NCBI RefSeq assembly: GCF_024347375.1
Contig: NZ_AP025470.1
Coordinates: 1,736,001-1,800,000 of the forward strand
DNA length: 64,000 nucleotides
Direction: 5' to 3'
From: Vibrio coralliirubri
Lineage (GTDB): Bacteria > Pseudomonadota > Gammaproteobacteria > Enterobacterales > Vibrionaceae
Under the pieces are notes generated by a model. That model worked only from the letters and a program-made list of their open reading frames with translations. It was not told the origin of the DNA and ran no database searches. Made by a program: the position numbers and the translations under genes. Numbering within the stretch: position 1 is the first letter of the stretch; each line of letters starts with the position of its first letter. Positions 8,028 to 14,921 of the stretch are shown in pieces.

Positions 8028-8054
8028 GAGTACACTATCTTTAATAGTGTACTC
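8028..8054. repeat. perfect 11-bp inverted repeat
   Basis: GAGTACACTAT (8028-8038) and ATAGTGTACTC (8044-8054) with a 5-base loop. It lies just past the stop of the minus-strand gene at 8060, so it could end that transcript, although no T run follows on that strand. It could also be an operator. Confidence 0.6.
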
Positions 8055-8059
8055 TTGTT

Positions 8060-8302
8060 TCATTTTGAAACTTTCCCAACTAACTTCCCGTCCACAAAAT
8101 CTATCTCTTCTAAGTATTCGTCTATTAGAAAATGGATGATTTCTGACTCTCGTAAGAAGTCGCCTTTCTTCATCGAAAGGGTAAATGCCTTGTCTTTAAG
8201 TCGTTGTGCATGGTCAGGCTTCACTCGCACATTTTGTATTAACTTTTTCATCAATTTCATTTTAGTTCGACCGTGTTCATATATCTTATATACATGTAAC
8301 AA
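8060..8302 (-). CDS. small ribbon-helix-helix-like protein, candidate phage repressor
   Basis: Up to 80 residues; later starts opposite 8260 or 8251 would give 66 or 63 (MKKLIQNVRVKPDHAQRLKD). The pattern, a short basic beta-like stretch (LIQNVRVKPDHAQRLK) then two helices (KKGDFLRESEIIHFLIDEYL), suggests a CopG/Arc-type ribbon-helix-helix DNA-binding protein. It is divergent from the phage rep gene, the position of RstR-type repressors in CTXphi. TGTATACA palindromes in the shared promoter region are its likely targets. No strong ribosome binding site singles out one start. Confidence 0.55.
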   Translation of the reverse strand: MLHVYKIYEHGRTKMKLMKKLIQNVRVKPDHAQRLKDKAFTLSMKKGDFLRESEIIHFLIDEYLEEIDFVDGKLVGKVSK

Positions 8303-8319
8303 AGAATATAAGTCACTTG

Positions 8320-8380
8320 TTGACGATTAACATGCTACATGTATACACTCACTGCAAATGTAATTTGTTTAATGTATACA
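8320..8380 (+). promoter_or_regulatory. rep promoter overlapped by TGTATACA operators
   Basis: TTGACG (8320-8325), a 16-bp spacer and TATACA (8342-8347) form a plausible sigma70 promoter. The -10 lies inside the palindrome TGTATACA (8340-8347); a second TGTATACA is at 8373-8380, directly before the rep ATG at 8382. A related TATACATG lies at about 8289. Repression by the divergent RHH-like protein is inferred. Confidence 0.55.
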
Positions 8381-9428
8381 TATGATTGATTTGCTCAAAA
8401 TTTCTATACCGTTTAAGCGTGAATTCTTGTTGGAAACCCAACAGGACTCATCGTCTAACTGCGTGTGTTATGTAGACATTAAAGAATGCTCTAGACGTGG
8501 TATTGGTTTAGAAGCAAAGGTTGTTCACTTTACTGGTAGTAAGGTTAAAGACACTTTAGAGGTTGCCGATCTTCGCCATCCTTACCAATCTTTGCCTACG
8601 TCTTTTACTGGTTTAGCTTTCAAAATATTTCAAGGAACTAAGCTTCGCGATGCTTGTGTAGAGCTTAAAGCTTCACCTGCAAAAATTATTCAAGGCCATA
8701 ACGTTTATGGCTCAACAAATATCATGTCTGGTGCAATGGAAATGATGATGGCTCTTTACAACTCATACCCTGAGTTCTACGAAATGCTAGACATCAACAA
8801 GACCTTACTTGATGCAATTGATTGCACATATTCTGCAAAAGCTAGAACTGAGCTTCAGGCAAAACAGGTTATCAATCAATTAAAAACAGTCTCGAATAAA
8901 CAAATGCGTGCGAGTGTTCGCAACGAACATGAAACGACTTGTTACTTTAGCCGTGGTTCGAGACATGTAGACAGAAAAGTGTATTTGAAAGGTGCTGAAT
9001 TTAATCGTCAACTCAATGGTTTACGCGCACTTCAAGAAAAAGGGGACAAAGCTCATGACCGTGTTATTGACGTTATGAGTGACCCAAAATTAATCAATTA
9101 CGCACGAAATTTAATTCGATTCGAAGCGGGTGCAAAAAGAAGATACCTAGACGAATTCAACGTGCCGAAAAACTTATTCGAAGCATGCCGCTATCAGGCT
9201 GAATACGAGAAAGATGGAAATAGTTTAATCGCTGACATATGGAAACGGGCATTCTCCCCATTACTGGAGGCTCTAGAGGGGCAAAAGATGAATATATTTA
9301 ATGACGAAGAAATTTATTTAAAACTTAAAGCTGAATTTTTCACAACAACGCCAAAAGGTAACATTTCTTACTCTAAGGCAGATAGGCTATTTCGATTTTA
9401 TCGTTCTATCGTTTCTGATGGTTTTGAT

Positions 9429-9437
9429 TCTGTTAAG
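9429..9437 (+). repeat. 9-bp target duplication, left copy
   Basis: TCTGTTAAG here and again at 10492-10500 directly flank the IS903-type element. A perfect 9-bp duplication is what the IS903 group makes and indicates simple, fairly recent insertion. Confidence 0.95.
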
Positions 9438-10491
9438 GGCTTTGTTGCGTAATTAAATTTAGAGATAGAGCCAACCCGTTTCGCTTGTTTCTTAGTCAAT
9501 ACGACAAGTTTCAGGCATACCTAACCCAGTAAGCTTGTTCAACGCTTTTATCATCGCGTAAGTTTCACCCACCTGGGCATTGTAATTTCTTAAGCTCAGT
9601 TTCCCTCCTAGCAACTGTTTAACTCGATACATCGCTGTTTCTGAGAGTGAACGTTTGTGGTATCCATACCGCTCTTTCCAATACTTATTTGAGTCGTATA
9701 ATTTCTGGCAACCCACGGCGAAATTTCGAGGGTGACCACGCTCCCAGAAGGCAGCCCCTTCTCTTGGGGGAATAAGCGCAATAGCTCCCTTAATCTTAAT
9801 AGCAGCGTGACACGCTCTCGTGTCGTAAGCGCCATCACCAGACACCTCAAGGATACTTCGGCGTGTTTGTTTCAGTAAGTTCGGGAGTACTTCTCCATCT
9901 GTAACCGTCGATAAACTTAGCTCGGCGGCAATGATCTCATGAGTGTTGGTATCGACTGCAATATGCAGCTTTCGCCAGACTCTACGCTTGCCATCCGTCC
10001 CATGTTTTTTGACTTTCCATTCACCTTCGCCATAAACCTTAAGGCCAGTAGCATCAATGGCTAGGTGCTGTATCGCTCCTCTCGTTTTAGTCTTAAATGA
10101 AACCTCAACTTGCTTGGCTCTACGACTGATGCAGGTGTAATGCGGACAACTTAACGGTACATGGGCTAACCTAAATATCGAGTCGATAAATCCTTGCAGC
10201 GCTCTCAATGGCATAGAAAAAACTCGTTTGACCATGAGTGCTGTCGTGATAGCTAAATCACTGAACCGACGCGGCCTACCGCGCTTATTCTGTTTGCTTT
10301 GCGCCCATCCGCTTATTGCTTCTTCATCAATCCAAAAAGTCAGAGAACCACGGTTAATGAGTGATCGGTTGTATTGCTTCCAGTTGGTTGTTTTATAACG
10401 AGGCTTAGGCATAGGACTACGAGATAGAGTGGAGGTAGCTGATCAGATCGTAGGTTCTTGATTTAGTTCCATTGAATTACGCAACAAAGCC
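9438..10491 (-). mobile_element. IS5 family, IS903-group insertion sequence
   Basis: The 1054-bp element has 17-bp perfect inverted ends (GGCTTTGTTGCGTAATT at 9438; complement at the right end) and a 9-bp target duplication TCTGTTAAG. It carries one transposase on the minus strand and is inserted in the phage rep gene. Confidence 0.95.
9492..10412 (-). CDS. IS903-group transposase
   Basis: The 306-residue DDE transposase begins MPKPRYKTTNWKQYNRSLIN. It contains LAIDATGLKVYGEGEWKV (first catalytic D), VSGDGAYDTRACH (second D) and the Y-(2)-R-(3)-E signature in YGYHKRSLSETAMYRVKQLL. Length and motifs fit full-length, intact IS903-type enzymes. It occupies almost the whole IS between the inverted ends. 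Confidence 0.95.
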   Translation of the reverse strand: MPKPRYKTTNWKQYNRSLINRGSLTFWIDEEAISGWAQSKQNKRGRPRRFSDLAITTALMVKRVFSMPLRALQGFIDSIFRLAHVPLSCPHYTCISRRAKQVEVSFKTKTRGAIQHLAIDATGLKVYGEGEWKVKKHGTDGKRRVWRKLHIAVDTNTHEIIAAELSLSTVTDGEVLPNLLKQTRRSILEVSGDGAYDTRACHAAIKIKGAIALIPPREGAAFWERGHPRNFAVGCQKLYDSNKYWKERYGYHKRSLSETAMYRVKQLLGGKLSLRNYNAQVGETYAMIKALNKLTGLGMPETCRID

Positions 10492-10500
10492 TCTGTTAAG
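10492..10500 (+). repeat. 9-bp target duplication, right copy
   Basis: TCTGTTAAG, the second copy of the repeat at 9429-9437. Confidence 0.95.
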
Positions 10501-10746
10501 TCAACGTTTACTTCTAGAGCTACGTTCTCTAGACATTTAAACGATCTTCTAGTCATTGGTTTCTCTAAGGCTCAACTTCAACAAATGCAGGGTAATAACT
10601 TAGATAACGTAGTTCCATTACTTCAAGTTATAGAAATAGATTTTAGTCAGCAACGACCATCTGACTGGGTAGAGCCAATTGGCAACATTACTAAAATGTA
10701 TGGTCTCGAAAATAACGTAATTAACTTAGTAGCTTAGGAATAAGAA

Positions 10747-11031
10747 ATGAATAATACAAACGGTTTGATAATTGAAATTTTTAAAGAAAATGAATTAGTT
10801 GATTCTCGCGTAATCCCTGCAAAGGGCGACCGTGGGGCAATGACTCTCTATAGTCAAATTGCTTATGCACATTTAGGCGGTAAATTCCCTGTTGAAATGT
10901 CTTTATCTTTAGAAGAGGGACAACCTGCACATTCTGTTGGTAAATATTACGTTCATTCATCTTCTTTCAAAGTGGGTAATTATGGTCGTTTAGAATTTGA
11001 CCGTAAGATTACTCTTATTCCAGTTTCTTAA
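10747..11031 (+). CDS. filamentous phage ssDNA-binding protein (gpV-type)
   Basis: The 94-residue, beta-rich protein (GLIIEIFKENELVDSRVIPA; SFKVGNYGRLEFDRKITLI) directly follows rep, the place of the single-strand DNA-binding protein in VGJphi-type phages. This protein would coat the plus strand and shift replication to ssDNA production. Identification is mainly by size and position; the sequence itself is only weakly telling. AGGAATAAGAA before the ATG serves as ribosome binding site. Confidence 0.65.
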   Translation: MNNTNGLIIEIFKENELVDSRVIPAKGDRGAMTLYSQIAYAHLGGKFPVEMSLSLEEGQPAHSVGKYYVHSSSFKVGNYGRLEFDRKITLIPVS

Positions 11032-11047
11032 AATTTGAGCCCCAACT

Positions 11048-11137
11048 ATGGATTTAGAATTTATTTATAACTATTTCTTAGGCACTTTGCTTGCTGCCTT
11101 ATTTGTTGGGGCTCTACTTTATTGGTGGTCTTATTAA
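11048..11137 (+). CDS. tiny phage membrane protein 1 (29 aa)
   Basis: MDLEFIYNYF followed by a hydrophobic stretch LGTLLAALFVGALLYWWSY. It is the first of three consecutive one-helix proteins between the ssDNA-binding protein and the major coat protein. In filamentous phages this region encodes the gpVII/gpIX-like tip proteins; the match here is by size and order only. Confidence 0.55.
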   Translation: MDLEFIYNYFLGTLLAALFVGALLYWWSY

Positions 11138-11138
11138 C

Positions 11139-11225
11139 ATGGAAACTTTATTACCACCTGAGACTATCTATGTAGCTTTAGCTTATGTCATTTTATTTGC
11201 TCAGGGTTTTAGCTCGAATGTATAG
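11139..11225 (+). CDS. tiny phage membrane protein 2 (28 aa)
   Basis: It begins one base after the stop of the previous ORF and overlaps the next by 8 bp (next ATG at 11218), a tightly packed phage arrangement. METLLPPETIYVALAYVILF gives one transmembrane helix. Probable virion-tip protein by position. Confidence 0.5.
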   Translation: METLLPPETIYVALAYVILFAQGFSSNV

Positions 11226-11343
11226 CATTGAAATTATTTTACACATAGTCAGCGGGGGGTTTCTTTGTTGGCTAACAGGTCTAGGGGCGGGTATTTCCGT
11301 TCGTTATTTAAGAAATATTGTTATTTCTGCAAGTTCAAACTAA
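11218..11343 (+). CDS. tiny phage membrane protein 3 (41 aa)
   Basis: MYSIEIILHIVSGGFLCWLT plus GLGAGISVRYLRNIVI: one or two short hydrophobic segments with a basic end. It overlaps the preceding ORF and ends 15 bp before the major coat gene. Counterparts of similar size occur at this place in VGJphi-like genomes. Role inferred as minor virion or assembly protein. Confidence 0.5.
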   Translation: MYSIEIILHIVSGGFLCWLTGLGAGISVRYLRNIVISASSN

Positions 11344-11358
11344 ACACGGAGAAAGTAT

Positions 11359-11613
11359 ATGTTTGATAAAGTAAAAGCTGCGATTTCTAATAATCGTAAA
11401 ATGGTAACTGTTGCTGTAACTGGTGCGGTTGCTACTGTTTCAACTTCTGCTAACGCTGCATTGGATCAAGCTGTTGTTGATTCCATTGTATCGGGTGTTA
11501 CCTCGGATGCGGGTATCGCTATCGCGGCAGGTTTTGCAATTCTTGCGGTCGTTCTTGGTGGTCGTGTTGGTTTCGGTTTGGTCAAAAACTTCATCTCTGC
11601 GGGTGCAAGTTAA
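11359..11613 (+). CDS. major coat protein precursor (gpVIII-type)
   Basis: The 84-residue precursor has a basic N-terminus (MFDKVKAAISNNRKM) and a signal sequence ending STSANA, so cleavage after residue 33 is likely. The mature chain is about 51 residues: an acidic/amphipathic start (ALDQAVVDSIVSGVTSDAG), a membrane helix (IAIAAGFAILAVVLGGRVGF) and a short tail with one Lys (LVKNFISAGAS). This is the layout of inovirus coat proteins. A ribosome binding site (GGAG) and a strong terminator right after it fit its high expression. Confidence 0.9.
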   Translation: MFDKVKAAISNNRKMVTVAVTGAVATVSTSANAALDQAVVDSIVSGVTSDAGIAIAAGFAILAVVLGGRVGFGLVKNFISAGAS

Positions 11614-11632
11614 TCCCCAATCGCAACTCATT

Positions 11633-11659
11633 AGGCGGGCTTCGGTTCGCCTTTTTTTT
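11633..11659 (+). terminator. central phage terminator after the coat gene
   Basis: An 8-bp stem (11633-11640 with 11645-11652) closed by a TTCG tetraloop, then a run of eight T. Filamentous phages place a terminator at exactly this point, separating abundant coat message from the morphogenesis genes. Confidence 0.92.
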
Positions 11660-11684
11660 GATCAAAATTCAAGGATGACATTTT

Positions 11685-13127
11685 ATGAAGCTTTTTTTTA
11701 AACGCCTCTCTGTTTATTGGCTTTGCTTCTTTGTTTGTTATTTGCCGTATCGTCAAGTTCAAGCTGCATTGCCGTTAGCTGCTGTCGTTCTTGATGTTGT
11801 GGCGGGTTCTGCTTTGGCCGTTGCTGCCGACACCATAATCACTAAGGCTATTTGTGGTAAAAAACCTTGGGGTGCTAATGATCCCGTTTTTGCTTGTAAT
11901 GCCAAGACTCCAAAATCTAGTTGGACTTCAAAGGCTAAAAAGTCGATGCCTTGGTTAGCTCTTTTTGCTGCGATTGGTTATGGCCTTAACAGTTCTGGCA
12001 ATATTTCAAAAATTGAAATGAACAATTGTTCTGTTTATCGTTCGTCTACTAATGTTGGTTCTTATCCCTCTTTTGATGAATGTTATTCTAAGGCTCAAGC
12101 TCTTGTTGCACAGAAAGTATCTGAACTTGATTCAGTTAATACAAACTATTATCACAAACCTATTGCAACGCCTACAGAGGGGGATAACGGTCGAGATTAC
12201 AAACATCTTTACTATAAAGTTCAGGCATATAATAAAGAAACTAATTTACCTCAAGGTGTTAAAGATGCGGCTCGAATTACTTACCATGATAGTAATAAAG
12301 TTGAGCCAGTAACTGATGATTTATTTTTCGAAGATTTTTGGAAAACTTCGCCTGACGTACCCGCTGAAACTTGGCTTCCAGAGTCAACGCCTGAAACACC
12401 TAGTCCAGTTCATCCAGACCCTAATTGGTTTCCTAATTCTGACCCTGTAACAACGCCTTATACGCCTTCGCCTAGTTACCCTCAAACGCTGCCTGATTCA
12501 CATCCTGATAAACGTCCGACTTCTGACCCTAAACCTGATTATGGTGATTTTCCTTTCGATTTGCCGGGCTCTTGGCCTAGTGATTGGCCGGAGCCGGGTA
12601 GTGTTCCTGTTTCACCGGGTGATTTCCCTCTTGAATGGCCTTTGCCGGGTTCAACTCCATTATCTGACCCATCGACTGACCCTGACAAACCAACTGACCC
12701 TGATATTCCTGTCGACCCGTCCCCGTTGCCTAATCCGCTTCCGGTTATCGGTCCATTAACTCGAACTGAGTTTGAACAGGTTCAAGCTAAAAACTTTAGT
12801 GAGGCTACGACTAACTTGCCTGACCCGAATTTTCAAAAGCATGAGGACGAAATTACCAAGGCAATGAATGATTTTATTGCTGATAGCGTTGATGTTGATG
12901 TCCCTGAGTTTGGGTTCAATCCGTTCGGTTATTTCTCTTATGGTGGCGGTAGCTGCATTGCATTCAGCTTTAACCTTTCGATTGGTGGTAAGACTAAAAA
13001 CGTTACCTTTGATTCTCATTGTCCACCGTTTGAGGACTATGTTAGGCCAACGCTCGAATGGTCACTTTACCTATCAACCGGACTTTATCTCTACATGATG
13101 TTTACTCGAACAGTTAGGAGCTTGTAA
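11685..13127 (+). CDS. minor coat / host adsorption protein (pIII-type, TspB-like)
   Basis: The 480-residue protein has a signal sequence (about 1-27), an N-terminal domain with cysteines (CGKKPWGANDPVFAC), and a Pro/Asp-rich linker about 225-340. The linker is full of SDP, DPDKP and WPxPGSxP repeats. A Cys-containing C-terminal domain follows (GGGSCIAFSFNLSIGGKTKN) and one C-terminal membrane helix (WSLYLSTGLYLYMMFT). This matches pIII/OrfU design: receptor-binding head, flexible linker, membrane-anchored base. The C-terminal part resembles TspB-type proteins of filamentous phages. Confidence 0.8.
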   Translation: MKLFFKRLSVYWLCFFVCYLPYRQVQAALPLAAVVLDVVAGSALAVAADTIITKAICGKKPWGANDPVFACNAKTPKSSWTSKAKKSMPWLALFAAIGYGLNSSGNISKIEMNNCSVYRSSTNVGSYPSFDECYSKAQALVAQKVSELDSVNTNYYHKPIATPTEGDNGRDYKHLYYKVQAYNKETNLPQGVKDAARITYHDSNKVEPVTDDLFFEDFWKTSPDVPAETWLPESTPETPSPVHPDPNWFPNSDPVTTPYTPSPSYPQTLPDSHPDKRPTSDPKPDYGDFPFDLPGSWPSDWPEPGSVPVSPGDFPLEWPLPGSTPLSDPSTDPDKPTDPDIPVDPSPLPNPLPVIGPLTRTEFEQVQAKNFSEATTNLPDPNFQKHEDEITKAMNDFIADSVDVDVPEFGFNPFGYFSYGGGSCIAFSFNLSIGGKTKNVTFDSHCPPFEDYVRPTLEWSLYLSTGLYLYMMFTRTVRSL

Positions 13128-13444
13128 TGGGTGCTTTATTTGCAAAAATTGGTTCTTGGCTCACTGGCCTGATTGGTTTTCAGGTCTTCAATGCCACAAA
13201 TCGCTATGTCTTTTTAGGCATCTTGATTGCAATGTTTTTAGCTTTATACGTTGCTTTCATGGCTTCGGTTGCTGCGGTTTTTTCGTTCTCACCAATTCAA
13301 CCAGGGGGGAATGTTGCTGCGGGTCTTGCGTTGCTACCAGGTAACATCGGTCAATGTATGTCAGCCGTTGCTGCGGGTCATGTTGTGGCTCATGTTTTCA
13401 TGATGAAAATGAAGATTGTTAAACTATCTTCTAAGGCGGCTTAA
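13127..13444 (+). CDS. minor coat protein pVI-like membrane protein
   Basis: The 105-residue protein has three hydrophobic segments (about 8-20, 28-50, 60-95). It overlaps the pIII gene by one base (TAATG) and the Zot gene by one base. Size, membrane character and place between pIII and pI/Zot are those of gpVI, which caps the virion end with pIII. It resembles the DUF5455-type proteins of Vibrio phages. Confidence 0.75.
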   Translation: MGALFAKIGSWLTGLIGFQVFNATNRYVFLGILIAMFLALYVAFMASVAAVFSFSPIQPGGNVAAGLALLPGNIGQCMSAVAAGHVVAHVFMMKMKIVKLSSKAA

Positions 13445-14679
13445 TGTCTTGTTACTTTGTTTATGGAACTCTTGGTGCGGGTAAGGGCATATTCCTAGCG
13501 CGTAAGATGAAAGAATATTTAGCTCGTGGTTCTCGTGTTGCTACGAACGTAGACCTATTCCCTGAGAATCTTAGTCCTAATACTGAGGCTTCTATTTCTC
13601 GGGTGCCGTCCATTTTTCGTTTGGAAGATTTGGAGCAACTAGGCCGTGGATGTCCAGAGGAAGAAAAAACCCAACTTGGTGGCTTGTTCCTTGATGAAGG
13701 TGCAATGTGGTTAAACTCTCGTGATTGGAATGCTAAAGGTCGAAAGCAATTAATCGATAAACTTATAATGATTCGAAAGTTGGGTTGGGATATTTTTATC
13801 GCAGTACAAGACCCTGAATCAACAGACAAGCAAGCTCTTGGTGCATTAGGCGAAAACTTTATTTGTTGCTCCCGTTTGGATCATTTCCGTATTCCCATTA
13901 TTTCTGATTTGGTTGATTTTTATCAGTTAGTCAAAACTAAGGGTAGGGAACAGAGAAAGAATATATTACCTCATGTTAACCGCGCTCAATGGCGCAGGGG
14001 TAAATCTAAGCAGGGCAATCCTTCATATTTTAAGGAGACTTATAAACCAAAGGATTATTTTGGAACTTATGATACTAACCAAATTTTTGAAGTTGATAGT
14101 GATTATATTGATGGTCGTGTAATTGATATGCGCGCTCCATTTTCTTATATATCAGGTAAGACACTTAAATCATGGTATTCAAAAGAATCTGTTTCTGAAC
14201 CTAAAAAGAAAAAATCTAAGTTTCCTTGGGGTAGTCTGTCGCTTTGTTTTTTGTTTGGTGGTCTTTCTGCATTTGCATATTCAATGACTGTTTCTGACAC
14301 TAAATCAAAACCTCTCAGCTCCGTTCCTGAGCATGTTGCACAAACAACGGCTTCTAATTCTCAACTTGTTGCGCCAGTTATTCCAGATTATCTCGATGGT
14401 GTTTATATTTCCGGTTACGTCATGAGCCGTAAAGATGGTGTTATAAATTATGATTATGCAATTCACGACAAGTCACATCGTTCATTTGATGTATTCCATT
14501 ATGGTTTAACTGTTACGCCAGCTGCTCCATGTGTTGCTTGGTTAACTACTTATGACAATGTAACAATCAAGATTACTTGTAAGATTGCGCCACCAAGCGC
14601 AAAACCCGAAACGGACGGAAGTGTATTAGATGACTTTAGTTTATCTTCGGTAGCAAGTTCTACAATTGAAGCTATGTAA
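13444..14679 (+). CDS. zot: Zot/pI-type phage assembly ATPase
   Basis: The 411-residue protein has a Walker A motif GTLGAGKG at residues 8-15, a Walker B-like block LGGLFLDEGAMWLNSRDW (about 78-95), and one membrane helix about 257-280 (FPWGSLSLCFLFGGLSAFAY). The C-terminal part is periplasmic. The family forms the inner-membrane motor that extrudes the virion. In V. cholerae the C-terminus of Zot is the reported toxin fragment; the tail here (SAKPETDGSVLDDFS) gives no sign of toxicity. An octamer GGGTAGGG (KOPS type) lies inside the gene. Confidence 0.92.
   Translation: MSCYFVYGTLGAGKGIFLARKMKEYLARGSRVATNVDLFPENLSPNTEASISRVPSIFRLEDLEQLGRGCPEEEKTQLGGLFLDEGAMWLNSRDWNAKGRKQLIDKLIMIRKLGWDIFIAVQDPESTDKQALGALGENFICCSRLDHFRIPIISDLVDFYQLVKTKGREQRKNILPHVNRAQWRRGKSKQGNPSYFKETYKPKDYFGTYDTNQIFEVDSDYIDGRVIDMRAPFSYISGKTLKSWYSKESVSEPKKKKSKFPWGSLSLCFLFGGLSAFAYSMTVSDTKSKPLSSVPEHVAQTTASNSQLVAPVIPDYLDGVYISGYVMSRKDGVINYDYAIHDKSHRSFDVFHYGLTVTPAAPCVAWLTTYDNVTIKITCKIAPPSAKPETDGSVLDDFSLSSVASSTIEAM
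13941..13948 (+). promoter_or_regulatory. KOPS octamer GGGTAGGG pointing to dif
   Basis: It matches the FtsK-orienting consensus GGGNAGGG and lies left of dif on the plus strand, so it reads toward dif. It sits inside the phage zot gene, which means the phage carries a correctly polarised KOPS. Confidence 0.6.
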
Positions 14680-14834
14680 TGAAATCCAAAATTCGCAACT
14701 TAAACCAACATCGTAAGGATTATGTTTACGACCCTAAGCCGTTTAGAAAATCTAATCAGGCCAAGCCACTTAGCAGAACGGTTTGGTTTGTTTTTGGTTT
14801 TTCTACAGCTTGGGTTTATCTAACGTATTTATAA
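14679..14834 (+). CDS. small basic phage membrane protein (51 aa)
   Basis: It starts on the last base of the Zot stop codon (TAATG). The basic N-terminal half (MKSKIRNLNQHRKDYVYDP) precedes one hydrophobic segment (RTVWFVFGFSTAWVYLTYL). Not recognised; tiny ORFs after zot are common in VGJphi relatives. Confidence 0.55.
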   Translation: MKSKIRNLNQHRKDYVYDPKPFRKSNQAKPLSRTVWFVFGFSTAWVYLTYL

Positions 14835-14844
14835 GGAGTTTTTA

Positions 14845-14921
14845 GTGATTGATTATTACTATGGTATCTGTGTTTCTTTTGCTTTTTTAGGTGCATTGTT
14901 CTTTTTCATTAAGGAATCCTA
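14845..14921 (+). pseudogene. tiny phage ORF cut by ISNCY copy 2
   Basis: A GTG at 14845 preceded by AAGGAG starts MIDYYYGICVSFAFLGALFF, one membrane helix. Before the insertion the frame would have ended GAA TCC TAA, with the stop formed across the 5-bp target TCCTA and the first base of the XerC arm, giving 25 residues. Now the frame runs into the IS. Confidence 0.45.
14917..14921 (+). repeat. 5-bp target duplication, left copy
   Basis: TCCTA, repeated at 16424-16428 on the other side of ISNCY copy 2. Confidence 0.85.

Larger units (their letters stand above)
7756..8059. other. phage intergenic region, putative replication/packaging region
   Basis: About 300 bp lie between the operator and the repressor-like gene. 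A long ORF on the plus strand across 7791-8330 is not believable: proline/serine/cysteine-rich, no ribosome binding site, and antisense to the gene at 8060. The stretch contains strong hairpins (7974-8011 and 8028-8054), as the intergenic regions of filamentous phages do for origin and packaging functions. Confidence 0.5.
8382..10737 (+). pseudogene. phage replication initiation protein (gpII/RstA type), split by IS903-type element
   Basis: Coding parts are 8382-9437 and 10501-10737; removing the IS and one copy of the 9-bp repeat restores one frame of 430 residues ending at 10735-10737. The first part (352 codons) has the look of gene II/X rolling-circle proteins of filamentous phages (MIDLLKISIPFKREFL; VRNEHETTCYFSRGSRH; NLIRFEAGAKRRYLDEFNV). 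The second part contains FTSRATFSRHLNDLLVIGFS. The present product would stop four codons into the IS (356 residues) and lose the last 78 residues. Such proteins nick the plus origin; the truncation probably abolishes or impairs replication. Confidence 0.82.

Noticed and set aside
7791..8330. Long plus-strand ORF in the phage intergenic region
   Set aside because: No ribosome binding site, odd composition, spans hairpins and lies antisense to the repressor-like gene; it looks like a chance ORF.
13444..14679. Toxin function for the Zot-family protein
   Set aside because: The assembly ATPase features explain the gene; nothing in its C-terminus specifically points to an enterotoxin.
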